A stretch of 64,000 nucleotides of DNA. Origin: Paraconiothyrium sp. Pb-2020. Taxonomy: Eukaryota > Ascomycota > Dothideomycetes > Pleosporales > Didymosphaeriaceae. Position 1 is the stretch's first letter; each line of letters starts with the position of its first letter. This document shows positions 33,800 to 44,266 of the stretch, piece after piece. The DNA is taken from the NCBI GenBank assembly GCA_022419385.1, contig JAJUBI010000004.1, positions 1,054,001 through 1,118,000 on the forward strand. The letters are read 5' to 3'. Below the pieces are notes generated by a model, which worked only from the letters and a program-made list of their open reading frames with translations, was not told the DNA's origin and did no database searches. A program made the position numbers and the translations under genes.

Positions 33800-34852
33800 A
33801 ATTCGTGTATGTGTAATTGGAACACAAGAGGCAAAATGTGAAGACAGACAGGAAGAACTCCGAAAAACTTTGCGAGCCAAATACCAAGTCGGCACGAGAA
33901 GTAAATACTTTGACGTACGAAGTATCGCTCTGGTGGCTTGGAGAAGACGCCTCGGGACCTTATACCTCGACGCCACCCGCCGACCTGGCTAAGGGCGCTC
34001 TGCTCCGTCCAAACCCCACCTGTTCCCCAATCTTTCTTTTCATTGTTCATAGATACCGCGAGCGCGCAACGCGTCTCCAGGACATGTCAGTGGTCCATTG
34101 TCGGGCGATGCGTCCTCAAAGGGCATTTTCCTCAACCGAGAAACTGCCCGAGGTGGTGTCCCATGGGATCAACGTGGGTCCCCCACACATGGTGCATCCC
34201 CAAAGTTCCGACTTGCTGTTTGTGCTCCCCACTTGGCGTGATGAACGGTCTGTCGGGCCGACATAGAACGAATGAACAGGTGCACCCACAAGCTCGTGAA
34301 GATTCTCGGAGCGCGACATGATTCGCGGGTCGCGTGATGTATGCATTTTGCGACCAGGTTCTTCTGACCCTTTTGCCGTCTGCACAACATGTGACCAGCC
34401 ATCCCCGCGGGGCACATTACTTCGGACCGAAGATGCACCAATGCGCTGCAGCAGTGCACCGGGTTCTCATGGAGACTGGTCGAGATTCGAGGAGTTGCCG
34501 CAACGCCTCGCGTAGAATCCCCCGTTCACACCTTTCCCAATCCTAATCTGGAGTTGACCTGGGGAGACCTGGGGAAGAAACCTCGTTCCCGGCGCTAGCC
34601 TGGACCTCACACCATTCGCTTGGCTTGTGGCATGTGCAGTGCAGGTGCGTGCTGCGCGACATATTGATCGAATTGTCTTGTATAAGTACAGGGTGGAAGG
34701 CCCAGGGTTGAGGTTCAGCATCGAGCACGGCCTACACTTCACGCAGCGACCAGCTCTACAAGCCATCGACAGAGGTTTCTCTTCGTTCGAAGACCTCGAG
34801 TCTCTCTCGTTCCGTGCAGTTGTGATAGGAGTGTTCTCCGATCCTTCGCAGA
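33800..34852. promoter_or_regulatory. Divergent promoter region of maltase and maltose permease
   Basis: About 1.05 kb between divergent start codons. It holds the paired CreA-like sites at 34559-34574 and a TATAAG at 34681-34686, about 170 bp ahead of the permease ATG. Open frames here lack features. Co-regulation of both genes by the neighbouring Zn2Cys6 protein is likely by analogy, but its site is not known to me. Confidence 0.5.
34559..34574 (+). promoter_or_regulatory. Pair of CreA/Mig1-like sites
   Basis: Two direct CTGGGG motifs (34559-34564 and 34569-34574), both matching the CreA consensus SYGGRG and spaced ten bases start to start, one helical turn. Paired sites are the form usually needed for carbon catabolite repression. 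Position about 280 bp ahead of the permease ATG fits glucose repression of maltose use. Predicted only. Confidence 0.45.
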
Positions 34853-36526
34853 ATGTCGCGCCACAACAGCATCGCCGTTGACGGCGACCAACAGCGCAAA
34901 ATGTCGCTCAACAACGCCGACATCGCGCAACTCAACCACGATGCTACGAAAGCTACCAAAGCCGAGCAGAAAATGACCTTGATGGAAGGTATTCGGCTAT
35001 ACCCCAAGGCCATCGCATGGTCTGTCCTACTCAGCGGTGCCATTATCATGGAGGGCTACGATATCAACCTCATCGCCAATCTCCAGGCCGTTCCCGCCTT
35101 CAAGCAGAAATTCGGTGTCCAGCTCGCAGACGGCTCGTACGAAGTCACTGCCGCCTGGCAAGCAGGACTCACCAACGGAGCCTACGTTGGCGAGATCTTA
35201 GGTCTGATGATCAACGGTATTATCGCTGAGAGATACGGATTCAAGAAGACAATGATTGGCGCATTGGCTGCGGTGACTGGACTGATCTTCATCTTGTTCT
35301 TTGCACAGAACATCGAGATGTTGCTCGTTGGTTTGATTCTTGTTGGAATTCCGTGGGGTGTCTTCCAAACCCTCACGACCACATACGCTGCCGAAGTCAC
35401 GCCTGTACCGCTCCGCCCGATTCTCACCACCTACGTCAACCTCTGCTGGGTTTTCGGACAGTTCATTGCATCTGGTGTTCTCAAGGGAGTCTCTGAGCGC
35501 TCAGACCAATGGGCGTACCGCATTCCATATGCTATCCAGTGGATCTACCCCATCCCCTTGATCATCGGCATCGCTTTCGCACCGGAGTCGCCTTGGTGGC
35601 TAGTTAGGAAAGAGCGATACGAAGATGCGAAGAAGATGGTTTTGCGTCTCGCCTCGCCCGAGAAAAACCCCGACTTCAACGCCGATGAGACCATTGCCAT
35701 GTACAAGCACACGAACGAATTGGAAAAGGCCATCAGCGAGGGAACGTCATACTGGGATTGCTTCAAGGGTACTGATTTGCGCCGAACGGAAATCGCAGCC
35801 ATGACTTGGTTTACGCAGGCATGGTGCGGTGCCTCATTTATGGGTTTCTCCACATACTTCTTTGAGAACGCTGGCCTGGATACTTCGAACGCCTTCAGCA
35901 TGAGCTTGGGTATCTACGCTATCGGCGCTGTCGGTGTCTTTGTCTCCTGGTGGCTGATGCCCCGAGTTGGACGCCGGACCTTGTACGTGTGGGGTCTTGT
36001 TATCATGCTTGCTCTTCTGCTCATCATCGGGTTCCTCGGTATTGCTCCTGAGGACAACTCCAGTGTCCAATGGGCGGTTGGTGCGATGCTGATTATCTTC
36101 ACGTTTGTCTACGACGCCAGTGTTGGCCCCGTTTGCTACTGCCTCGTAGCAGAGATCCCATCGTCCCGCCTGCGACAGAAGACCGTTGTCTTGGCCAGGA
36201 ACTGGTACAATATTGGCTCGATCATCGGCAATATCATGACCCCCCGTATGCTGAACCCCAGCGCGTGGCATTGGGGCGCCAAATCAGCCTTCTTCTGGGC
36301 TGGTACCTGCTTCTTGTGCCTGGTTTGGACCTTCTTCCGCCTCCCTGAACCCATGGGGCGTACCTATGGTGAGCTCGACATCCTTTTCGAGCAACGAGTG
36401 CCTGCTCGCAAGTTCAAGGAGACAGTTGTCCAAGAATTCGAGGACAACGAAGCGGTATCAGAGAAGAAGCTCGATGGCGAGAAGGTTGCCCATGTCGAGC
36501 AGGTCAGTTCAAATTTGAGCAATTGA
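34853..36526 (+). CDS. MFS maltose/alpha-glucoside permease
   Basis: Single exon of 557 residues with twelve predicted membrane helices. It is in the sugar porter family: first helix at about residue 55-75 (SGAIIMEGYDINLI), the loop ERYGFKKTM, PESPWWLVRKER closing helix 6, the second-half repeat PRVGRRTLYVWG, the QKTVVLARNWYNIGSIIG region, and PEPMGRTYGELDILFE at the end of helix 12. GYDINLIAN and the PESPWWLV/AEIPSSRLRQKT wording are typical of the fungal MAL61/MalP group of proton-linked alpha-glucoside importers. Divergent from the maltase and tail-to-tail with the regulator. A Lys/Glu-rich cytosolic tail could be a turnover signal. Confidence 0.93.
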   Translation: MSRHNSIAVDGDQQRKMSLNNADIAQLNHDATKATKAEQKMTLMEGIRLYPKAIAWSVLLSGAIIMEGYDINLIANLQAVPAFKQKFGVQLADGSYEVTAAWQAGLTNGAYVGEILGLMINGIIAERYGFKKTMIGALAAVTGLIFILFFAQNIEMLLVGLILVGIPWGVFQTLTTTYAAEVTPVPLRPILTTYVNLCWVFGQFIASGVLKGVSERSDQWAYRIPYAIQWIYPIPLIIGIAFAPESPWWLVRKERYEDAKKMVLRLASPEKNPDFNADETIAMYKHTNELEKAISEGTSYWDCFKGTDLRRTEIAAMTWFTQAWCGASFMGFSTYFFENAGLDTSNAFSMSLGIYAIGAVGVFVSWWLMPRVGRRTLYVWGLVIMLALLLIIGFLGIAPEDNSSVQWAVGAMLIIFTFVYDASVGPVCYCLVAEIPSSRLRQKTVVLARNWYNIGSIIGNIMTPRMLNPSAWHWGAKSAFFWAGTCFLCLVWTFFRLPEPMGRTYGELDILFEQRVPARKFKETVVQEFEDNEAVSEKKLDGEKVAHVEQVSSNLSN

Positions 36527-36721
36527 AGATCAAGAGAATGTCAGATCGATCGTACTGTGGCGTTCGAGTCCCCTCATGTTCTGAAATAGACTTTGTGTAC
36601 ATAAAACTGGATTTCTCATCTTCAACCATGTGAATGTGCGTGTACGCGATTCAATGACTCAAAGGAAAGAGCTATGCAGTGACAAATATATGACATCTTC
36701 TTGATACGAACAAGGATCTCA

Positions 36722-38587
36722 TCAGCTAACCGGAAAGTGCGCCATCGACAGTCGTCTGGAAATATGGTTCCAAGTGGCGGCATGTCGGTTCGCTTTTGGA
36801 TGAGGCTCCGATTGGCCCATATACGGAAGAGGTGCGAGCCCCTGCAGTCCAGCAGGGTCCATATTCGTGTCTGGGCCGATCTTCGATTGTGCCACTTGGT
36901 ACCAGGGGTCGGTGGTCGGTGACTGCAGCTCGATTGGTAGGTTCGGTGAGCTTGCATTGCTGACAACCTCCGGAAAGAGGCCTTGCAGCCGCTCCAGCTT
37001 TTCAAGCAAAATTCCTCGACGCGTGGCGTCCAGAGTCGGGAACTGAAGGACAAAGTTGAGAATGAATAGGAAGTCGTCGATGCGGAGTGAAGTCTCTTCA
37101 AGCGTAGTGGCAGGGACATGAATCAGGACGTCCGAGATGGTGTCGGTGATTTCGAAAAGCTTCTGCACGATGCTGCTGCCATGCACCTCGATGTCGTGTC
37201 GGGACATGCTGGTGACTTGTTGCCGAAGGTTTTGTGACAGCCGAACAGGAAATAGTAGAGATAGGCACTCCTTCGATGATTTTGATGATAACAGAGACTT
37301 CCCCATTGCCAGCCGCCAGATGAGCGTTCTAAGCCATTCTCGGGTGATGGCGAGGTCGGCTCGTTGCATCTACATAATCAAATTAGTCAATCATGTTACG
37401 CTTCGACCAAACTACTATTACGATATACTCACAGTTGACAAATTAGCGAGTTCTCTTGCATTGCTCTCTTCATCGCCGTCAAGCTCCCGAGTCTTTTCTT
37501 CAATCCAAGTGGAGGTAACATTTCCCTGGCTACCCAGCCAATTCTGGATGAATTCGGGGTCGAGAAGGCGGAAAAGCTTGATGATCTGGATGAAACCATC
37601 ATGAACTTGCACGGGTATATTGGGGTCGGCTTCCGGGAGAGTACTCAAAGGTGGTAGAATGGCATTGCGGTAATCGAGAATCGCGAGAAATCGCTCGTGG
37701 ATATATGCTTGCCAGTACAAACGTTGCCTTCGAGATCTTTCCGGAGGAGATAATTGAGCCATAGTATCTGCATTATCGACTCTCATCAGCTGGATGGCGG
37801 TAATGGCATCGCGAATGTAATGGAAGGCAGCGTCGCTGGCTGCCATGCTCATAAGGCAGTTATGTATGAACATGGATGACATTGCTCTAATTACAGAAGA
37901 CCGAAAGGTTTTGTAAACAGGCTTCAATGTCGAAATGGCATAGTTGGTGAGTGTTTCGATGTTGTGGAGAACCTCGTCGGTTCGATTGTCGCCCGCTCGT
38001 GTGAGGTTTAACGTGCACGCCCCGAAGGTACACACGAACGTGCGAAGTTCTTGGTCCACATCCATGGAAGCGATGTACTCCCGGAGCTCCGCTTCCGGGA
38101 TGACAGGCTGTACTGGATATACGCCTTCCATGTAGTCAGGGATGAGGTCCAGGAAGAAAGACTGGTCATATTGAAAGCCTGGCTCGATCGGTGAATTTAC
38201 TGCGTGCAAATTAGTATCAGAGGCCACCCAAGCTTACACATTGGACTCTTCGGATGCAGATGTCGCCTGCAGCCATACGATATACTTACCTCCATCCAGC
38301 TCTTCCGAGAATGCCAGGGAAGGGACCCGCTGTGGCAGAGCAACCTGTCCTGCGATGGCCGGCAGTATCGGTGGAGACGTAACAGCTGCAGTTGAAGTCT
38401 TCTTCTTGTATTCAGTGATTATACGCCCGCGCTTGCCTTGTGACCGTGTCTTGTTGGAGATGGAATAGACGCATCTCAAGCCGAGGTGGCTGCACTGCTG
38501 ACATCGCTCGTGCCCATTGCACTTTACTTTCCGCAGCTTGCACGCGTCACATGCTTTGGACACTCTTTTCGGCTGCGCAGAGTCCAT
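36722..38587 (-). CDS. Zn2Cys6 regulator of the MAL cluster
   Basis: Three exons, 38587-38290, 38199-37433 and 37369-36722, with introns of 90 and 63 bp; 570 residues. The ATG at 38587 gives MDSAQPKRVSKACDACK, directly entering a six-cysteine zinc cluster (CDACKLRKVKCNGHERCQQC, then the sixth Cys in LRCVY). A basic linker follows (SQGKRGRII). The rest is the helical middle homology region (RRQRLYWQAYIHERFLAIL). This resembles malR-type regulators of fungal MAL clusters, and the two neighbours fit. Direct activation of the maltase and permease genes is inferred. A short upstream ATG near 38638 begins another frame and could act as a uORF. Confidence 0.9.
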
Positions 38588-39156
38588 CGCACACGCTTCC
38601 AAGGGAGGTCTGGGGTACGTAAGAAGTGTCCATGGCACAGTGGGTGAGGAGCGGGAAGAAGAGGCAAGATGCTGGACAGGAATGGTGTAGCGCGGCTTCT
38701 AGCCATTGGCTGCCCCCGCGTAGGAGGAAGCGATGGTGGAGTTCCTCGCATAATGGCAGGCATCTTGTGGAGATTGTGACACCGTTCCGTGTGCCTTAGT
38801 CGGGCAAATACCCCGGATCATGTTTGGTGGTGTCTGGAGGATGAGGATTGGATGTCACAAGCGAGCGCAAGTCGTTTTCACCCCGCACGCAGGCTGGCCA
38901 TGGGAGGAGGCGGCGGCGCAGATGGTGTCGCATAAGCAGGTGCATCGTTACATGCAACTAGCTTGAGGGCCAGATGTTTTTAGTGCTTCTTTAGAATGTT
39001 CGATTGATGGTATGTGTCAATCTGTTGGTTCGCATACATTCTCACAAATACAAGCTCCTACTCCAAATCTGCGCATGTTACACGAAGAAACAGAAACGAA
39101 TGCGCAAGCCAAGCAAATAATGCAATTCGTCCGCCACCCACTCAAGCCATCTCCCC
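38588..39156. other. Intergenic region between MAL regulator and SDHB
   Basis: 569 bp: regulator promoter and SDHB 3' flank. No supported gene. Confidence 0.4.
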
Positions 39157-40247
39157 TTACGTGAAAGCCATGCTCTTCTTGATCTCCGCAATCGCCAACG
39201 CCGGGTTCAGTCCCTTGGGGCACGTCCGTGAACAGTTGAGAATGGTGTGGCATCGGTACAAGCTCATGCTGTTATTAAGCGCATCCTGGCGCTCGGCCTT
39301 CTTCTCGTCTCGCGAGTCGGCGATCCAGCGGTAGCTCTGCAGGAGCACGGCGGGGCCAAGGTATTCTTCCTGGTTCCACCAGTATGACGGGCACGAGGTC
39401 GAGCAGCAGGCGCAGAGAATGCATTCGTAGAGACCGTCGAGCTTCTTGCGGTCCTCCTTTGTTTGGCGGTATTCACGGCCCTGCTCGGAAGTTAGTCGAG
39501 AATCAAGTGTGGGAAGAGAAATGAGGAAACGTACGTCTGGTGCCGGGGTCGTGCGCTGAAGGTAAGGCTTCACGGAGCGGTATTGCTTGTAGAAGAGCGT
39601 CATGTCAGGAACCAAGTCCTTGACAACGTACATGTGCGGGAGTGGGTAGATGCGCGATTCCTTGGCCTGCTCGGTGGGGATGCGGCCTGGTAACACAATC
39701 AGTTCCTGAAACATGCTTCGGATGCTGCATATACATACACAGACAGGCTAGAGTGTTGACACCGTCAATGTTCATCGCACAGCTACCGCAGATGCCCTCA
39801 CGGCAACTTCGTCGGAAGGTCAAGGTAGGGTCGATCTCGTTCTTGATGCGGATGAGCGCATCTAGCATCATGGGTCCGGTCTTGTTCAGGTCGAGCTCGT
39901 ACGACTGCATCTTGGGCTTGGATGTGGGCTCGTCGGGGTTCCAGCGGTAGATGTGGAATGTCTTCATCTTCGCATCCTTGCTCGGCGCAGGCTCCTTGAC
40001 GGTGGACGTCTTGCTCTCCGGGACGGGTGCTCGCGAGGCATCTGGGGCAATGGCCTCGCCGACCTTTGAGATGGGATCGCGGGCCTTGGTGTCGGTGACA
40101 GAGGCAAAGCCGCGTGCGAAGACGGCTGGGCGGACGGCAGCTGCGGGCAGTGTTAGCAGAGCTCCAATTGCGCCTTCTAGGCATGTATAGAAGGTGCATA
40201 CCTGTCCGCGACGTAGCCAGACGGCAGAGAGCGCGAGTTGAGGCCAT
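39157..40247 (-). CDS. SDHB: Succinate dehydrogenase iron-sulfur subunit
   Basis: Four exons, 40247-40202, 40140-39739, 39686-39535 and 39480-39157, with introns of 52-61 bp; 307 residues. A mitochondrial targeting-type N-terminus (MASTRALCRLATSRTAAVRP) precedes the mature protein. Cluster ligands: 2Fe-2S in RRSCREGICGSC and NTLACLC, 4Fe-4S in CILCACCSTSCPSYWWN, 3Fe-4S in CHTILNCSRTCPKG. The third donor/acceptor pair joins as CLC-RIP, confirmed by the conserved ACLCRIPT. SDHB carries electrons from FAD to ubiquinone in complex II of the inner membrane. The Pro and His residues known as SDHI fungicide-resistance sites have the usual sensitive form here. Confidence 0.96.
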
Positions 40248-40815
40248 TTTGGGCGTGTGCGGGATCGTGCGTGGGGATGGCGAACTGTCTTGGAGGTGGT
40301 TACGTTCACGATGTGCAAGACCTCGGGCAAAGAAAGAGCGACCAATCAGGCGCCTTCCGTTGTAATGAGGGCCGTGCCTTCCATCCGGGAACTCTCGGCA
40401 CATGTGCCACCCGCACGCGACATCGCCCGCATCTGTCATCATAGACCCTGTCCTCACAATCGACAGCGCTATTCTGCACACAGCACAAGGAGGATTAACA
40501 TGCCAGACGAAAGAAGACAATCAAGCCGTTCCATCATTGCTTTCATTGATTATCGGCAGGGCCAGTCTACACTCAACGGCTTACACATTCATCGTCAGCA
40601 CCGCGAGAAACCAGGTGTACACAGAACAACATTTGAAAGCTTGAAACAATGTCAATTGAAAACGTGACCAGGTTGTTGCATTGTAGTGTCCATTCATCCT
40701 TGTCCTGTTTTCCCACACTTGATGTAGGCAAATAGGCTATGCGTGAAGATATGCAGTGGAAACCCATACTCAACTGCTCACACATTCATCTTCTGCGCCC
40801 TGCACATCCCTATGT
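40248..40815. other. Intergenic region SDHB to ZW10 3' end
   Basis: 568 bp between the SDHB start and the ZW10 stop. Presumed SDHB promoter and ZW10 3' UTR. No gene supported. Confidence 0.4.
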
Positions 40816-43455
40816 CTAATATCCCGCCTTCCTCCTGATATCCGCGATCGCCTTCCTCCTATAGTCGCTCTCCGCGAACAACGCCCTGATCAAATCCAGC
40901 ACCTCATCGACCTCCATCTCCAACTTCAGCTCCCCATCTGTCCACATGTACTTGATGTCCGCCAAGCTCGAATCCAATATCTCGCTCAGATATTGGAATT
41001 TAAACCAGTTCGGCGTGTAGACGCTCGTCATGTCCCTCTGCTGACCATCATCGTCTTCCGTGATGAAAAGCGCAGAAAGAGAAGACAGCGAGACACAATA
41101 CCCGCGAAGCTTCTTCGACTCGTCTTCCGCGATGTCTGTCATTCTTCGATGTCGGCAATGAATTTGGCCAGAGCTGTTGACACGAGCGAGCCGAGGGATT
41201 GGAGCAGAGCTGAGTGTGAAAGAACGGGCTTCCATGCGTTCTTGACGTCGGCAAGCGATCGATGGTCATGGCGATGGCGTTGTCACACTCGGGGCGAACG
41301 GCATCTTTGGTGCAGCTGGAGAAACCTTGTGCGGCAATCGAGGTGGTCGCGAAGGATCGTCCTTTGAGACTCCATCTCCCGGCCATAGCGCGCTTGCCGA
41401 AAGTCTCGATGGCTTTTGATGTCCTGGTCGAGCCGCGGCTTGAGCCTGACAGAGGGCTTCAGTGCTGCGGCAAGTCCGATGAACGATCTTCTCTGCCTGT
41501 TCTGCAAGGAAAGCGCGAAGGCGGTCAGACAGGCGCGTGCAATCGTTGTAGATCAACATGTTGGCTGCGATATCCCGAGAGTAGTGGGTAGCCGCCGTAG
41601 CTCGGTACATGGCTAACAACAGACTTGGTATAGCAAAGAGGCCACCGCTGGCAGGCGCGATGGCGGAGCCGACAAGCTCAGGGTGTTGAGAGTACCGACG
41701 TCTGATACAGCTTGGAGAATCATGTCAATGATAGAGTCTGGGATTGCCGTTACGGTGTATGTCTCCCTCAATGTCATCTCCCGGTCCTTCGATGGCTTCT
41801 CTGCTTGAGCGACCTGTCTGTTGGCCTGAGGCTCTGCGGAGGCCTGGGAAGCAGGGTCTGCTGGGAGTTGCTTTGGCTCTTCCTCATCGCCCCAATCGGC
41901 GCCCCAATCTTCGGCATCTTCCTCGCCTTGCACTTCGGGCTTCGGGCCCTTGTTTTCCTTCTGCGGTTCTTGTGCTTCGTCCTCATCCATACCCCAAGCG
42001 CTCATGTCCTCTTCTTCCATGGCCTCGCTCGGCTGTGTTTCTTTGTCGCCTGCGGGCTCTTCTGCTGCCGCCTCGTCGTCACCCCATTCAGCTCCCCAAT
42101 CTTCATCTTGCTCTTCGTGCTTGCCAAGCATAGCGTCTCCCCTCGACAAAACTTGCGTCTCTACCCGTTCCACCGTCTTCTTCTCTTGGACCCGTCTCGG
42201 AAAGATCCGTTGCACCTGAGCTATCGCAGCTTCTTTCTGTCGCGCAAGCCACTTCTCGGCGGACTTATCGACCCAGTCAGTTAAGCGTTGTTGCCCGCTC
42301 CAGCCCAGCTCATCGAAAGACTCAACAAGGCCAAGTACGAGCGAGAGCGTCTCTTGGAATTCAGGAATGCCCTTTGTAGATAGTGGTATAGCAGGTAGTA
42401 GCCAACTTGAAATCAGTCGGTTGGCGATGACTGGTACTAGCTTCTCGGACAGCGGGATGGCGACGTCGGGTGGCATGCGTGTACTAAGGTAATCGGCTAT
42501 CGCTTGAATATCCTCCAGCGCGGCTTGGACGCTCATGTCGCTCACTTGCCCGGCGACTTGTATATCGTCGCCATAGATCGTCAATGCAGAGACGATTTGG
42601 TCTGGGCCAATGGCTAGCCGTGGCTGCACGACGACGCTGTCAAAGTCTCGACTGAGGCGCGCGATGAACTTGTCGAGCAGCCCTAGCCTTGTCAATGCCT
42701 CAACCACTGTCCCGATATTGATACCATCCTCACGGGCTGCCTCCTCTTTCAGGGTGATCTTCCGCTCTGCAGTGTTGACTAGAAGCAGACTATTCCATAT
42801 CTCCGTAACATTCTCCACTATCGCCGACCTTAGCTGGTCTGATTTTGTCTTCAAAAGGCCTACTACTCGAGTGTTCTCGAACGGTCCAAGCCTCTTGAAT
42901 GCACTGTCCGCGTCCTCCAGTCTCTCGAGCGCATATAGAATGTTGTTGCGGACTGCGGCATCCTGCGCTGATTCCACCAGGGTTGAAATGTCTTTGAGCT
43001 GCTCCACAACCTGCACAAGGCTCTCGTTGTATGCGATCTCGGAATGTAGGAAGCTGACTTTCGAGGCTGCGTCTTGAACTTTCGCGGTCTTTTCTTTGCC
43101 AGACTCTGCCTGTTGTACGATCTCCTTCGCGGTCTCTTGGGAGCGTTTAATGTCGGCTTGGAGCTTGCGGGCTTGGGTCATCCAGCCGTCGACGTCGGAT
43201 GCGGCTTCGCGGGAAACCTGACGGATGTGTTCCTAGAATCACTGTTGGCATATATTCAGGGAGCATGTGCGTGAAAGTAGCAGAAGGGCGTACCTTGGTG
43301 TCATCCCTGGCCTTCTCTAAAGTCTGTCGAAGCTTCGGAAGAGCTGCAGACCCCACCGGCGCAGAGGATACATGCTCTGATTGTGGGAAAGAACCGTGCT
43401 GGACAGAGTGGAGGAGCGCGTCCCCGAGCTCCTGGTCAGAGACTGGTGAGGACAT
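40816..43455 (-). CDS. ZW10/Dsl1-family tethering protein with clustered frameshifts
   Basis: Exon 1 is 43455-43294, then a 61-bp intron; exon 2 runs from 43232 to the stop at 40816. Restored, it would be about 860 residues. The N-terminal part (ARKLQADIKRSQETAKEIV, helical, paired exchanges) and an acidic DWGAEWGDDE linker match fungal ZW10. The family acts in the NRZ/Dsl1 complex tethering Golgi vesicles to the ER and, in animals, at kinetochores. From about 41645 to 41141 the family sequence continues but jumps frame eight times (for example LLLAMYRATAATHYSRD, KPSVRLKPRLDQDIKS, ESQRTILRDHLD, KPVLSHSALLQSLGSL). After 41141 the frame is clean to the end (KAIADIRRKAGY). Most jumps fit one missing base, two fit one extra. 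Assembly error or pseudogene; see findings. Confidence 0.8.
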
Positions 43456-44266
43456 TAGAGCTATCGGCGTATGATCATGTCGCTCACTGGAGGGGTTGAC
43501 GTGTGTTGTAGATATGCGGACCTACGCAATGTTGATTCGTGGCGCGTATCTCAGGCACCTGCAAGTGAAAGTGGGCCGTGCGAAAGCCCTACCGAAAGAT
43601 GGCAACCCCACCACCCCACCATCATCAAGAGCTGTTCGTCGAGCGTTCGATTACGACTTTCCTCTTGAGTCCAATCAGGGGGTAGTACTTCGTTCCATTT
43701 CCTTTCTTCCTTACCAATCACATTGACCCAGCACACCGCCTTCGTTTGCGCAGTGCGCTGTTACGGGCTTGTCACTTTCGGGAATCTGTACTTCTAGTCC
43801 GCACGTTCATAAACGCGACCGGGGCTGCATCGTGGGTGGCCTTCTCTACTTTTAGGCAACGTTACTACACAAGTAAGCTTCTACCCTGCACTGCACAATC
43901 CCCGTCCTGTCCTTCCCCGGAACACTCGGCTCATGAGGTGGCATAATTCGCTTTCGTGTCAGCTGAGTGGCTTCCTCCCGAGGTCCTACCTCCAGGCTGG
44001 TGATGCGCGCCTTCCATAACGGACTTTGCGTCGTCGTTTTGGCCGCGCAGCTGTCGAGGTGTTTTACCGCATATTTACGCGAGGAATCCCACCCCTCGAT
44101 CCGGCAACTAACAGAGAACAATGTTAGCACTAGACGAACGTCATACAAAGGAGCCTGCACGCCCGGAACGGTAATCGAAGACCAGTCAGACACACTTCCT
44201 AGCACTGACGAGGAGTGCTCCTTCTACGACTCCGACACGGACCAGCAGCCATTTCACTTTGGCAAG
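43456..44266. promoter_or_regulatory. Divergent region between ZW10 and the M16 peptidase
   Basis: 811 bp between divergent start codons, presumed promoters. A frame open upstream of 44266 continues in phase with the peptidase, but homologous proteins begin at the ATG used here. Confidence 0.4.

Noticed and set aside
34116..34515. Open frames in the maltase-permease promoter
   Set aside because: Overlapping on both strands, without starts in good context or any family likeness.
43967..44266. N-terminal extension of the M16 peptidase
   Set aside because: In frame, but homologous proteins begin at the ATG at 44267 and the extension has no targeting or domain features.
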